Notes under the pieces: generated by a model
What the model was told of the DNA's origin: nothing
Database searches by the model: none
The model's input: the letters and a program-made list of their open reading frames with translations, nothing else
Source: a virus
IMG/VR virus record: IMGVR_UViG_3300045747_000073
Coordinates: 1-63,622 of that record
Direction: 5' to 3' (one strand)
Length of the DNA stretch: 63,622 nt
Shown: one piece after another, positions 47,942-57,690 of the stretch
Numbering within the stretch: the stretch's first letter is position 1
Layout: each line of letters opens with the position of its first letter
Translations under genes and position numbers: made by a program

Positions 47942-49890
47942 GCACTTCATGGCCCGGTGGGATCATCAGTAAAACAGCGGTAGTACCAACAGGACCGTTG
48001 GAGACAGGCACTGCCTCAGGCATGTGGACCTTGGATCAAGCTGCTGCGTATACAAAACAGGGGATCTGGCCATTGGCGGGGAATGCGGGGGTCATTGACC
48101 AGCTTTTCTCTGCGTATACCTACACAGGTAATGGTGCAACCCAGACGATTACCAACGGGATTGATCTGGCTGGTAAGGGTGGATTGGTTTGGGCAAAGAA
48201 TCGAACTGACGCCTGGTCAAATATGTTATCTGATACGGTAATGGGGCAGACAAAATACAGATTCTCTGATACTACAGATGCTGACAGGTCTGCTGCTGAT
48301 ATTATGAGTTTTGGGTCTTCTGGATTTACGCTCCCTTGGGCTTATGCTTATCAGAATAATTCACCCTGTGAGTATATATCGTGGTCCTTCGCCCAAGGCA
48401 ACAAGTTTTTCAAGATGGCCCAAGTCACGGTCTCTGGTTCCAACCAGACAGTTGACTTGTCTTCCCTTGGCACGGTGGGTATGGTCACGGTCAAGCGTAC
48501 TGACTCTACTTCTGCTTGGTACACATGGCACAGAAGCCTGACTGCTGGGAACCTTGTCTACCTCAACACCACAGCAGCCCAAGCAGCAAGCGCAGCTATC
48601 TCTGTCTCAGGTACAACCCTAACGCTTGCCCAAGCAACGATTGGGAATGGTACCTATATTGTCTACGCATGGGCGCATGATACAGACACAACTACAGGGA
48701 TGATTCAGTGTGGGACGTTTACAGGTAGCACCACCACTGTAACGCTTGGATGGGAGCCACAATTTCTTTTGTATAAACGGGTAGACGGGGGGTCATTGTG
48801 GCAACTGTTTGATACTGCTCGCGGGTTGGGGGCTGATGCAGCAGGCTCAGCCCCCTCTAAATACTTAGGCCCCTCAACGTCAGCTACTGAGGCCGTTGCT
48901 TACGAACCGGGAGTTACATCTACAGGGTTTACTATTTCATCCATAGGTGTAGCTACATACATCTACATGGCAATCCGTCGCCCCATGAAGGTGCCGACAC
49001 TTGGGACGCAGGTTTACAACGCGATTGCTAGGACAGGTACGGGGGCTGCTGCTAGAGTTACGGGGGTTGGATTTGCGCCAGATTTGGTTATGGGGTTGTC
49101 TAGAGGAACTGGTTATGGTGGCTACTTCTACGATAGGCTTCGTGGTGTGTACAGCGACTTGCGTCCATTTACTACAGATGCTGAGCGTGCTAATAGTTCA
49201 ACAGATACGTTAAGTAGCTTTGATATGCTTGGGTATTCTGTAGGTGCAGATGCAGGGGCCCTTGGAGTAAACGCTAGTGGTGTTACATATGTGGCTGAAT
49301 GCTTCAAACGTGCACCTAAAGTCTTCGATCAGGTTTGTTATACGGGAAGTGGGACCGCTCCAGCAGTTACACACAATCTCGGGGTAGCCCCAGAGCTTGT
49401 TATCGAGAAAAATCGTAGTGGGCTCACTAACTGGTTTGTTAACGTCGGTGGTACCGCCTATCTGGTACTTAATACTACAGCCGCACAAACATCTTTCATA
49501 GCTGCGCTTACTGCTACAACGTTCCAGCCGCTTAGCCAAGTAGGTGGGGCCACATATGTGGCCTACCTATTTGCCACCCTTGCAGGCGTTTCCAAGGTCG
49601 GTAGCTATACAGGCAATGGATCAAGTCTGACGATCAACGCAGGGTTTACCACAGGCGCACGGTTCATCCTAATCAAGCGCACCGACTCAACAGGTGATTG
49701 GTACACATGGGATAGTACTCGCGGTATCGTAGCCGGGAATGACCCACACTTGTCACTCAATACGATTGCGGCTGAAGTAACTACTGATGACTCTATCGAC
49801 CCAGACAATAGTGGGTTCATTGTCAATCAGGTAGCGGCTACTAATATTAATGTGACTTCAGCCACTTACATCTACTTGGCTTTGGCGTAA
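47938..49890 (+). CDS. Large tail protein with repeated beta domains, 650 aa
   Basis: Several repeats of the type YTGNGATQTI...GLVWAKNRTDAW occur near residues 60, 180, 260, 370, 470 and 560, each followed by DTxRG or LNTTAAQ. This is the layout of large receptor-binding or baseplate proteins of phages of Proteobacteria. Confidence 0.8.
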   Translation: MSTSWPGGIISKTAVVPTGPLETGTASGMWTLDQAAAYTKQGIWPLAGNAGVIDQLFSAYTYTGNGATQTITNGIDLAGKGGLVWAKNRTDAWSNMLSDTVMGQTKYRFSDTTDADRSAADIMSFGSSGFTLPWAYAYQNNSPCEYISWSFAQGNKFFKMAQVTVSGSNQTVDLSSLGTVGMVTVKRTDSTSAWYTWHRSLTAGNLVYLNTTAAQAASAAISVSGTTLTLAQATIGNGTYIVYAWAHDTDTTTGMIQCGTFTGSTTTVTLGWEPQFLLYKRVDGGSLWQLFDTARGLGADAAGSAPSKYLGPSTSATEAVAYEPGVTSTGFTISSIGVATYIYMAIRRPMKVPTLGTQVYNAIARTGTGAAARVTGVGFAPDLVMGLSRGTGYGGYFYDRLRGVYSDLRPFTTDAERANSSTDTLSSFDMLGYSVGADAGALGVNASGVTYVAECFKRAPKVFDQVCYTGSGTAPAVTHNLGVAPELVIEKNRSGLTNWFVNVGGTAYLVLNTTAAQTSFIAALTATTFQPLSQVGGATYVAYLFATLAGVSKVGSYTGNGSSLTINAGFTTGARFILIKRTDSTGDWYTWDSTRGIVAGNDPHLSLNTIAAEVTTDDSIDPDNSGFIVNQVAATNINVTSATYIYLALA

Positions 49891-49895
49891 TAAGA

Positions 49896-50420
49896 ATGGG
49901 GGTTCAGATGGACTGGATGTCAACACTAAAATCACTCGCACCAACAGTAGCAAGTGCTTTCCTAGGCCCACTCGGTGGGGTCGCGGTAGCTGCTGTAGGT
50001 AATCTGCTGGGGGTATCAGAGGCTACGCAGGACAAGATTGCTGATGTGATTAAGCTTGGTAATCTGACGCCAGAACAGATTGGTGAAATCAAAAAGCTAG
50101 AGCTTGAGTATCAAGAGAACGAGAAGGAACGGAACTTCAAGTACTCTGAATTAGAGTTCAAGGATACCGCCTCTGCTCGTGAGATGCAGGTTGCTACGAA
50201 ATCAATGACCCCCTCTATCCTTACTTGGATAGTTGTGGGTATTACCTTGGCGTGTGAAGGAATGCTATTGTTTAATCAAGTTCCTTCTGGGGCAGACCCC
50301 ATAATTATTGGTCGTGTATTAGGAACAATGGATTCAGCGCTTATTATGGTGTTAGGTTTCTGGTTTGGGTCTAGTCATGGGAGTCAAAACAAGGATGCTA
50401 TTATCGCATCACAGAAGTGA
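49896..50420 (+). CDS. Holin-like protein (3-TM gene-transfer-agent type), 174 aa
   Basis: LAPTVASAFLGPLGGVAVAAVG is the first hydrophobic segment. A coiled charged middle follows, then two transmembrane helices (ILTWIVVGITLACEGMLLF and SALIMVLGFWFG). This matches three-helix holins. It should open the inner membrane for the endolysin two genes downstream. Confidence 0.82.
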   Translation: MGVQMDWMSTLKSLAPTVASAFLGPLGGVAVAAVGNLLGVSEATQDKIADVIKLGNLTPEQIGEIKKLELEYQENEKERNFKYSELEFKDTASAREMQVATKSMTPSILTWIVVGITLACEGMLLFNQVPSGADPIIIGRVLGTMDSALIMVLGFWFGSSHGSQNKDAIIASQK

Positions 50421-50432
50421 GGATCTTAGAAA

Positions 50433-50786
50433 ATGTCAGAACAGGATGTTATTGAAAGGAGAGCCATTGATGTAGGTATGTTGATTGCTAAGATTGAAAC
50501 CTTGCATGAAGATATTATTAGTATGGACACCAAATTAACCAAGCATATAGAGGACGAGGTAGAGGACATTGCAAAAGCAGTTAAGGATATCTTTGTTCAA
50601 TCTATGCCTAATGAGGATGCAGCATTGCATAAACAAATGCACGAGACAGAGATGCAAATACTTAAAGATCGAAAAGAATTCTGGAAGAAGCTTTTATTTG
50701 AGTTGTCTAAGACAGGCATTGTCGGGGTCTTAGGGTGGATGGGTTATTCGCTATGGGTAGCATTCCTATCCGGTCCCACTAAATGA
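50433..50786 (+). CDS. Lysis-cassette membrane protein, 117 aa
   Basis: A long coiled coil (IETLHEDIISMDTKLTKHIEDE) ends in one transmembrane helix (GIVGVLGWMGYSLWVAFL). It sits between the holin and endolysin. It may be a second holin, an antiholin or a spanin-like part; I cannot choose. Confidence 0.72.
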   Translation: MSEQDVIERRAIDVGMLIAKIETLHEDIISMDTKLTKHIEDEVEDIAKAVKDIFVQSMPNEDAALHKQMHETEMQILKDRKEFWKKLLFELSKTGIVGVLGWMGYSLWVAFLSGPTK

Positions 50787-51208
50787 TTGACCTAATCAAA
50801 CAGTTTGAGGGCTTCAGGAGTAAGCCTTACTTGTGTCCTGCTGGCATACCCACGATTGGCTATGGTTCCACCTACTACCCAGATGGGACCAGGGTGACAC
50901 TTTCTGACCCAGAGATTACCCAGCCCATGGCAGAGCAAATGCTTGTCACTCTGGTCAATTCTGGGTACCTCCCAGGGGTTCTTAAGCTATGCCCAGATCT
51001 TTCTGGTAAAACGCTAGAGGCGATCGTTGACTTCGCCTACAATCTTGGGCTAGGTAACTTAGCTAAGTCCACTCTCAGAACAAAGCTGAATGCTAAGGAC
51101 TGGGAAGGGGCTAAGATAGAGCTACTTAAATGGGTAAACAGCGGTGGGAAACCACTAAAAGGTTTAGTACTTCGTAGGCAGGCCGAGGCTTTGCTAGTCG
51201 GTACCTAA
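50783..51208 (+). CDS. Endolysin, lysozyme (GH24) family, 141 aa
   Basis: FEGFRSKPYLCPAGIPTIGYG has the catalytic Glu and Thr; Cys stands where T4 lysozyme has Asp20, a known variant. No signal peptide is visible, so it depends on the holin. The gene ends inside element E11: its last codons and TAA are read from GGTACCTAA. Confidence 0.92.
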   Translation: MIDLIKQFEGFRSKPYLCPAGIPTIGYGSTYYPDGTRVTLSDPEITQPMAEQMLVTLVNSGYLPGVLKLCPDLSGKTLEAIVDFAYNLGLGNLAKSTLRTKLNAKDWEGAKIELLKWVNSGGKPLKGLVLRRQAEALLVGT

Positions 51209-51216
51209 TAGGGAGG
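51193..51216 (+). promoter_or_regulatory. Candidate phage-RNAP promoter, element E11
   Basis: GCTAGTCGGTACCTAATAGG then GAGG. It overlaps the endolysin stop and supplies the GGGAGG ribosome site of the tail nozzle gene at 51224. Confidence 0.62.
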
Positions 51217-51223
51217 AACGAAG

Positions 51224-52762
51224 ATGAGTGAACAAGTAAAAGGGTTAGGTTCAGGTGGTTGGTGCTATGATACCCCTTCTGTAACCTTACCTATGAATGT
51301 TTTTAGTGATGTACTTAATGTGCGGTTTGATGATGATTCAGTGCAATCTATCACAGGTGAAACCACTCATCGTAACCTACCCATAACCGCAGACTACGGT
51401 GTGCACTGGCGTAGGCCAGACCAAGGGTACAATATCTTTGGGCACGATGGCGTGTTCTATCGGGTGGATGCTGCTGGGAGTCAATCCCTAATGCTTAATA
51501 GTGTTGCAGCACAATATGCTGGCAGTAACTGGCAGGATACTTATTTCAATGGTGGTTATGCTATTGTCATTAATAATGGCAAGTCTACACCATTGTACTG
51601 CTTATATAATGACCCCGTAGCGGGTTCTTCTTTCCAAGAGCTACCTAACTGGAACTATATCAGTGGCCTCACAGTCTATGCCGCTGTTGTTCGGTCTTTG
51701 AACTACTCATTAGTTGCAGCTAACCTAACACTAACACAAGGTGGAACCACCACGTATGCCCCGGGAACTATCAGGGTGTCTGTGCAAGCAGCCACGGGTG
51801 CTATACCAACAGTGTGGTTACCGGGCCTAACCACGGATACCGCAGACGAATTTGAATTAAGTTCCACAAGCCCGGTATTGGATATGATGGAACTTAGGGG
51901 TAATATGTTTGTATATTCGCAAGATAGTATAAGCGTATTAACCATAGGGCAGACAACACGGGTGTCTCCTTACTCTAAGACATACGGTATATTAGGGACA
52001 GACTGCGTATGTGAATTTGATGGTAATCATTTTGTTGTGGACAGGAATGATATCTATGTGCACAACGGCTCTGGCGCTATTAATTCTATTGCTGACTTTA
52101 GGATTAAGAAATATTTCTTTAGTAACCTTAATCAATCACATATTGATAAGGTAAACGTTATTAGAGACATACGCCATAAAGAGATTTGGATATGCTACCC
52201 TAAGGGTACCGCTACGTCCTGCACCGAAGCTCTAATATTTCAATATAAAAACAATACGTGGACTAAACGTGCTTTAGGTAATATAACATATACGTTTACT
52301 GGCCCTGCCAACACTAGTAATTCCTGGCAGTATGGTATTGACGCTGTGTACCTGTGTACTACAGGAACACAAACACTTATGACTAATGATAGTTATCTTA
52401 TGTGGAACGGGTCTACCCTAGCTTCTTATACTTCTTATGCCGAAAAGCTAAAGATGAACACAGGGGATGTTAGCGGGAGTTCTTATATCAATGCTATATA
52501 CCCTGTGTTTGATAGGGTGCCTAGTGGATCCACTATAACTATCCGTGTATCTGGACAGAATGGTTATGTAGATAATGCTGACCTTTCAGTAGATGGTTCT
52601 AATAGAACAACCTTTTTGTTTGATGATTCAGCTCAAAACTCAAAGAGATACAAAGTAGATCCGAGAGCTAATGGCCGTTTATTTAATTACAGGATCTCTG
52701 CTCAAGGAGAGTGGAGGCTAGCCACATTATCAGTGGATGCCCAACAAGCAGATAGGAGATAA
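51224..52762 (+). CDS. Tail nozzle-like protein, 512 aa
   Basis: The sequence has a beta-propeller character (FSDVLNVRFDDDSVQSITGE, FVYSQDSISVLTIG, FVVDRNDIYVHNGSG) seen in podovirus nozzle proteins (T7 gp12 or P22 gp10 role). It follows its own promoter. The role is inferred. Confidence 0.78.
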   Translation: MSEQVKGLGSGGWCYDTPSVTLPMNVFSDVLNVRFDDDSVQSITGETTHRNLPITADYGVHWRRPDQGYNIFGHDGVFYRVDAAGSQSLMLNSVAAQYAGSNWQDTYFNGGYAIVINNGKSTPLYCLYNDPVAGSSFQELPNWNYISGLTVYAAVVRSLNYSLVAANLTLTQGGTTTYAPGTIRVSVQAATGAIPTVWLPGLTTDTADEFELSSTSPVLDMMELRGNMFVYSQDSISVLTIGQTTRVSPYSKTYGILGTDCVCEFDGNHFVVDRNDIYVHNGSGAINSIADFRIKKYFFSNLNQSHIDKVNVIRDIRHKEIWICYPKGTATSCTEALIFQYKNNTWTKRALGNITYTFTGPANTSNSWQYGIDAVYLCTTGTQTLMTNDSYLMWNGSTLASYTSYAEKLKMNTGDVSGSSYINAIYPVFDRVPSGSTITIRVSGQNGYVDNADLSVDGSNRTTFLFDDSAQNSKRYKVDPRANGRLFNYRISAQGEWRLATLSVDAQQADRR

Positions 52763-54595
52763 ATGTATACCCCACCAACAACAGGTAATAATGATTTAGA
52801 CTCGTTTCTTTACCAAGTATATTTAGATGTAACAGGGCAAGTAACAGGGGATAACCTAGTTTCCAACAGTACTGACGGGACTATTAAAGATCCGGCTGGG
52901 GTTATTGTGGGATACCTGTACAGGTATATACATGTTAAATATGCTGACGATAATGTTGGTACGGGGCTATCTAATTCACCTACTGGCAAAGATTACTATG
53001 GTATATACAATAGTGATAGCTCAACTGAGAGTACAACGCCTGCTAGCTATACTTGGTACAAGACCGCCACTAACATGGGCACTACAGACTTTCTTTGGTA
53101 CAAGTCTGTTGGCGGAAGAAAAATAAACCTATTTATAGGAGCCACCCCAGAAGACGCTAATTGGATTAGGGATGATGGTGCTGTAATTGACCTAGATTTA
53201 TTCTACACCACACTCAGATTGGTTGTGGAGAGAAACCTAGATATTGTCCAAGCAACCGATTCGGGGGTTGTGTCTGCGCTACCCGCTGCTACTGTAGCTA
53301 AGGTTTATCGTGGGGATATACAAGTTACAGACAATGTTGTATTCTCAGGTACAGCCACACAAACGGGGCTAACTCTCACTATAAACGCTACAACGGGTGT
53401 TATCACGTTCTCACAGACTAGCTGGCTAAGTGATACAGAAATCTTCACTATCACCGCCACAGTGCTAGGGACAACCTATACTGACACCTACACAATGGCT
53501 AAGGCTAAGAGTGGGACAAACGGAACTAGTGGATCCAACGGTAGCGACGGGGTTAGGGGGACGGTACAGGCACACATAAGCCAAGCGTGGGATTCCTCGG
53601 CCCCTCTAGCCGCATTTAATGCTATCCGCGCAATATGTAACGCTTCTGGGTCGGTACCTAACTACCCAATTAAAGGGGACATAGTATTCTATACGGGAGG
53701 TGCTAAGGAATGTACCTCCGCTAGTTCTAACTATGCGCTAGTTGGTTGGGGTGCGGTTACAGCCTACATCGATGGCAGCTTAGTAGTGTCTGGCTCGCTA
53801 GCTGCAGACAGGATTACTGCAGGAACCATATCTGCTATGGTATCGATTGATTCTGCTGGGGGTATAACCTCAACCGGGGCAATGGCAGCCTATGGTCTTA
53901 ACCCCGCGTCTACTGTTACGGTTATTGGTGGGTTCACCAACCTAGAATCCTCTATCGAGGCTATAGGTAGCTCCGCCGTTTCTAACACGATAAATTATAG
54001 GGCGGGATTACATGCTAAAGCTAGCGCAACCAACTCAACAAATAATATTGGTGTTCTTGGTGAGGCCACTAATGGTTCCATAAACCCCTCTGGTCATGGT
54101 GTAGTCGGATCTGGTACTGCGTCTGGTGGATATTTTGAATGTACTAGCGGTTTAGGTTACGGTCTATACGCTAAGAATGCCAACAACTCTGCACAAGCTT
54201 TTTGGGCAGATGGTGGATCGAAGTTCACTGGGCCTATGGTTGCTCTATCTAGTATCAACGCTGCTGGTGACGTAACTGCCTATGGTAGTTCGGACAGAAG
54301 GCTTAAAAAGAACATCAACAATATAACCGATGCGGTTAACAAGGTAGAAAAGTTAAATGGTGTTATGTTTGATTGGAAGGCTAGTTACATCAAGAAGGCA
54401 GGGGGTGTAGACGGATACTTTGTTCGTGAGCATGATACAGGTGTTATAGCTCAAGAGGTTCTAGTGATAATGCCTGAAGTAGTCGGTGAGAGACCCGATG
54501 GAACCCTGGCAGTTAAGTACGAGAAATTAGTTCCACTGCTTATCGAGTCCATAAAAGAGCTTAATCAGCGAATAAAGATACTGGAGAATAAATGA
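52763..54595 (+). CDS. Tail spike/fibre with S74 intramolecular chaperone, 610 aa
   Basis: The C-terminus GSSDRRLKKNI...VEKLNGVMFDWK...HDTGVIAQEV is the peptidase S74 chaperone domain, with the catalytic Ser and Lys. It folds the trimer and then cuts itself off. The middle region is beta-solenoid-like; the N-terminus binds the tail. It probably recognises the host. Confidence 0.9.
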   Translation: MYTPPTTGNNDLDSFLYQVYLDVTGQVTGDNLVSNSTDGTIKDPAGVIVGYLYRYIHVKYADDNVGTGLSNSPTGKDYYGIYNSDSSTESTTPASYTWYKTATNMGTTDFLWYKSVGGRKINLFIGATPEDANWIRDDGAVIDLDLFYTTLRLVVERNLDIVQATDSGVVSALPAATVAKVYRGDIQVTDNVVFSGTATQTGLTLTINATTGVITFSQTSWLSDTEIFTITATVLGTTYTDTYTMAKAKSGTNGTSGSNGSDGVRGTVQAHISQAWDSSAPLAAFNAIRAICNASGSVPNYPIKGDIVFYTGGAKECTSASSNYALVGWGAVTAYIDGSLVVSGSLAADRITAGTISAMVSIDSAGGITSTGAMAAYGLNPASTVTVIGGFTNLESSIEAIGSSAVSNTINYRAGLHAKASATNSTNNIGVLGEATNGSINPSGHGVVGSGTASGGYFECTSGLGYGLYAKNANNSAQAFWADGGSKFTGPMVALSSINAAGDVTAYGSSDRRLKKNINNITDAVNKVEKLNGVMFDWKASYIKKAGGVDGYFVREHDTGVIAQEVLVIMPEVVGERPDGTLAVKYEKLVPLLIESIKELNQRIKILENK

Positions 54596-55737
54596 CAACA
54601 CCCTCTGGCACTATAACACTGTCTAATGTACAGACTGAGTTCGGGGGGACTAATCCAATTAGCCTATCGGAGTATTACGCTGGGGGCTTATACGTGGCTC
54701 TTGCAGTTACTGGTGTGCCAACATCAGGCACAATTAGTATGAATAATCTTCGTAACAAAACCTATGTGCCCTCGGCTGGTTATTCTGTGGGGCTATCTGC
54801 CACTAGCATAAACGAAGGTTCGTCTGTTACCTGCACCCTTACAACAACGGGGGTGGCAGATGGAACAGTTCTATACTGGACAACAGGCACAGTAACCGGG
54901 ACTATAAATGGTGCTGACTTTTCAGACAGTGCTACTTCAGGAAGCTTCACTATCACTTCTAACTCCGGCTCATTCTCTAGGACACTAACCAATGATGTTA
55001 CAACAGAAGGTACTGAAGCCTTTAACCTACAGATACACACGGGATCAACAGCAGGCCCGGTTGTAGCAACGAGTGGGACTATAACTGTAGCAGATACCTC
55101 AGTTGCACCAACATACTCCGCATCGTGGTCGCCATCATCAATCTCTGAGGGGGAGTCAAGTACCCTAACTCTGAATACAACAGGCGTTACAACAGGTACA
55201 ACAATATGGTGGACTCAGACAGGCACAGCAACTGGTGCGGACATCGTCGGCAGTCCTCCGTCTTCTGGAACCATAACAACCACAGGAAACTCAACAACAG
55301 GGACGTATTGGGCGGTCCTTGACGGAACATCGGAGAGCACCGAGACATGGACTGTTAACTTCCAAGCCACTTCGGGTGGTGCGAACGTGGCGTCGGCAAC
55401 TCTAACTATATCTGATGCTCTTGGCACGGTCACTACGCTTTCGCTTACTAAGACAGGCGGGGCTAGTCTGGGGGTTCCAGTATCCCTGACAGCGCAGATA
55501 ACATCTATAGTTGCCTACCCTGTAAGCAGAGCATTCGATCTGCAATATAGTTTGAACGGGGGTGCATATTCGGCCTTGTCCACACTTACGGTTGCAGCTT
55601 CAGCTACCAGCTCATCAGCTACTACAATCTATAGCACCGCGACAACTACCTCAGGCCCTTATACAATCCTTACCAAGACTGTTTTGGCTGGGCATACTGA
55701 CAAGGTTTCTAACTCACTAACTTCGACATACCTATGA
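54592..55737 (+). CDS. Tail protein with Calx-beta/Ig-like repeats, 381 aa
   Basis: Two repeats of about 100 residues (SATSINEGSSVTCTLTTTGV and SPSSISEGESSTLTLNTTGV) have the INEG...LTTT pattern of Calx-beta-like domains. A short N-terminal anchor comes first. It overlaps both neighbours by four bases. Confidence 0.8.
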   Translation: MTTPSGTITLSNVQTEFGGTNPISLSEYYAGGLYVALAVTGVPTSGTISMNNLRNKTYVPSAGYSVGLSATSINEGSSVTCTLTTTGVADGTVLYWTTGTVTGTINGADFSDSATSGSFTITSNSGSFSRTLTNDVTTEGTEAFNLQIHTGSTAGPVVATSGTITVADTSVAPTYSASWSPSSISEGESSTLTLNTTGVTTGTTIWWTQTGTATGADIVGSPPSSGTITTTGNSTTGTYWAVLDGTSESTETWTVNFQATSGGANVASATLTISDALGTVTTLSLTKTGGASLGVPVSLTAQITSIVAYPVSRAFDLQYSLNGGAYSALSTLTVAASATSSSATTIYSTATTTSGPYTILTKTVLAGHTDKVSNSLTSTYL

Positions 55738-56147
55738 ACATCGAACTACTAACCAGAGAACAAGCGGTAGCCTCATGGCCTACCCTTGAACCAATGTTCC
55801 AACGAGCAATGGACAAGGGGCAGGGGGAGTCTACCCTAACAGATTACCTACAGAAGATCTTAAATTATCAGGCGCAGTGCTGGGCAGTGTACGAGGGTGG
55901 AGTAATTACTGGTGCGGGTCTTACGGAGATCCTAACCTACACACAGCATAAGACCCTGCATATCATCCTGTTTACGGGTTTGGAAACAGCGGTTACTCCT
56001 AGGATAATGGAACTTGTAGATCAGTTCGCCAGAGACCAAGGCTGTTGTGCCCAAGAGAGTTGGGGGCGTAAGGGGTGGGCTAAGATGTTGCCTAAGCAGA
56101 TCCCCGGATTCTTTGAAGCGTATACGGTAATGAGGCGGTCGCTATGA
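55734..56147 (+). CDS. GNAT-like virion assembly protein, 137 aa
   Basis: QCWAVYEGGVITGAGLTEIL and LVDQFARDQGC follow an acetyltransferase-like fold. T7 gp13, which helps ejection-protein assembly, has a similar fold and place, as I recall. The catalytic acetyl-CoA loop is not obvious. Confidence 0.68.
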   Translation: MNIELLTREQAVASWPTLEPMFQRAMDKGQGESTLTDYLQKILNYQAQCWAVYEGGVITGAGLTEILTYTQHKTLHIILFTGLETAVTPRIMELVDQFARDQGCCAQESWGRKGWAKMLPKQIPGFFEAYTVMRRSL

Positions 56148-56728
56148 GTACTACATACAGTATTTACTGGTTGCACCTTGATACCCACACGGACTATAAT
56201 ACACAAGGGTATATAGGGGTTTCTAATAATCCTGAATATCGCTTGAAGCAACACAAGAAGGATAGCAAGAAACTCATTAACCACATACACAAGGCTTTAG
56301 CTTGCTATGGTGGCTCAGTAAAACAGAAGGTATTAGCCAGTGGTCTCGATAAAGAGGCTGCATTTCTAGTTGAGCTTATGCTACGCCCTAAGAAGTGTGT
56401 TGGTTGGAATATAGCAGTAGGCGGCTTCTTTTCCCCTGACAACGTAGGACGTAAGCACTCTGAGGAATCTAGGAGAAACATGGGGCTATCTCATATAGGA
56501 AAAAGCAAGAATGCTGGGCTATCTAACCCCAACTGCACGCTAAAACCAGAAGTAATTATTGCGGTATACAACGATATAGCAGCGGGTATTAAGCAATCCC
56601 ATATAGCCCGTAAACACTCTGTTACTGACTCCTCTGTCTCAGCTATCAAGTTGATGAGAAGGGACTACTATAAACAAGTCATCAACAACTATCTAGGAGA
56701 AACAAATATGAATGAGGTGAAATTATGA
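56144..56728 (+). CDS. GIY-YIG endonuclease, 194 aa
   Basis: YSIYWLHLDTHTDYNTQGYIGVSNNPEYR is the catalytic domain, similar to the intron-encoded protein at 7514. EESRRNMGLSHIGKSK looks NUMOD3-like and the end (KQSHIARKHSVTDSSVSAIK) is a helix-turn-helix. It overlaps both neighbours by ATGA, so it entered the virion operon without breaking coupling. Confidence 0.9.
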   Translation: MSTTYSIYWLHLDTHTDYNTQGYIGVSNNPEYRLKQHKKDSKKLINHIHKALACYGGSVKQKVLASGLDKEAAFLVELMLRPKKCVGWNIAVGGFFSPDNVGRKHSEESRRNMGLSHIGKSKNAGLSNPNCTLKPEVIIAVYNDIAAGIKQSHIARKHSVTDSSVSAIKLMRRDYYKQVINNYLGETNMNEVKL

Positions 56729-57393
56729 GTAGTGGTGGCGGTGGTGGAACAACCACAACAAGCAGCATCCCAGAATGGGCACAACCATACATGAAGAAGG
56801 TTGGTGATACTGTCGAGGGAGCATTTAGTGGTGGTGACTTGGGTAAGGTTGCTGGTGCTACGGATAACCAAAAATCAGCATTCACTACAGGCTCAAAGGT
56901 AATTAGTGACAATGGCTCTAGTGGCTTAGGTTATCTGGATCAACAGCAGGCTCGTCTTAATGGTATGGCAGCATCCCCTTCAGCAGCAACCCTAGCAGCA
57001 CAGAAGAATGCTGTTATGTTGGATGCTCAGAAGAATGTAGCGGGGCTTACAACTGGTTTTGGTGGTAATGGCACCCTAGGCTCAGCCAGACAAGCCGTTA
57101 TGCAAGGCTCTCAGAATGCAGATACAACTGCTAAGCTTGCTACAGTAGATGCTAACTACGAAGACGCCATGTTTAAGAATAGGCTCTCTGCTGAACAAGC
57201 ACTGCAGGGTTCTACAACAACTTCTTCCGGGATTGTCAACCAAGGAGTTAGTGCTATTGCTAACTTGGGTAATCAAGAGCGTACAATCAACCAACAAGAA
57301 GCAGATGCACCTTGGCAAGCTATACAGCGGTATGCCTCAACAATCTATGGTAATCCTACTCGCCAGAGTACTACACCGAATGGGGGTAAATAA
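56725..57393 (+). CDS. Internal virion protein, 222 aa
   Basis: SSGGGGGTTTTSSIPEWAQPYMKKV is a common start for podovirus ejection-region proteins. The rest is Ala/Gln-rich and helical. The place before a row of large virion proteins supports the call. Confidence 0.75.
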   Translation: MSSGGGGGTTTTSSIPEWAQPYMKKVGDTVEGAFSGGDLGKVAGATDNQKSAFTTGSKVISDNGSSGLGYLDQQQARLNGMAASPSAATLAAQKNAVMLDAQKNVAGLTTGFGGNGTLGSARQAVMQGSQNADTTAKLATVDANYEDAMFKNRLSAEQALQGSTTTSSGIVNQGVSAIANLGNQERTINQQEADAPWQAIQRYASTIYGNPTRQSTTPNGGK

Positions 57394-57689
57394 TGGGCGG
57401 TCCCGTCGGAACAGTAACATCAGCTATGGCACAACCACAGCAGCCAGCACCAGTAGATTTTAAAAGCTTAACGAGCGGTAGCAGTGCCAGTGATATCGGT
57501 TCTGCTTATGGCGCTTGGGCTAACGCTAATGGTGGGGATAATCCAATGAATAGGTCTATTGCCGGGAAAAACCTACAAGGTATTGGGGTTGGTGATGAAA
57601 CCATTAATGGTGGACTACAGTCCTACCTTACACCCAAGCCACCCTTAGCCTCCTCAGCGCCTTCTCAGCCCGGTATGGGGGGTAAATAA
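57393..57689 (+). CDS. Small virion-region protein, 98 aa
   Basis: Gly, Ser and Pro-rich, with YGAWANANGGDNPMNRSIAG. It overlaps the previous stop as TAATG. Function unknown. Confidence 0.72.
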   Translation: MGGPVGTVTSAMAQPQQPAPVDFKSLTSGSSASDIGSAYGAWANANGGDNPMNRSIAGKNLQGIGVGDETINGGLQSYLTPKPPLASSAPSQPGMGGK

Positions 57690-57690
57690 T

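Noticed and set aside
53650-53670. GGGTCGGTACCTAACTACC inside the spike gene
   Set aside because: Resembles the promoter core, but is in frame coding sequence, lacks TAG at the end and has no gene start downstream.
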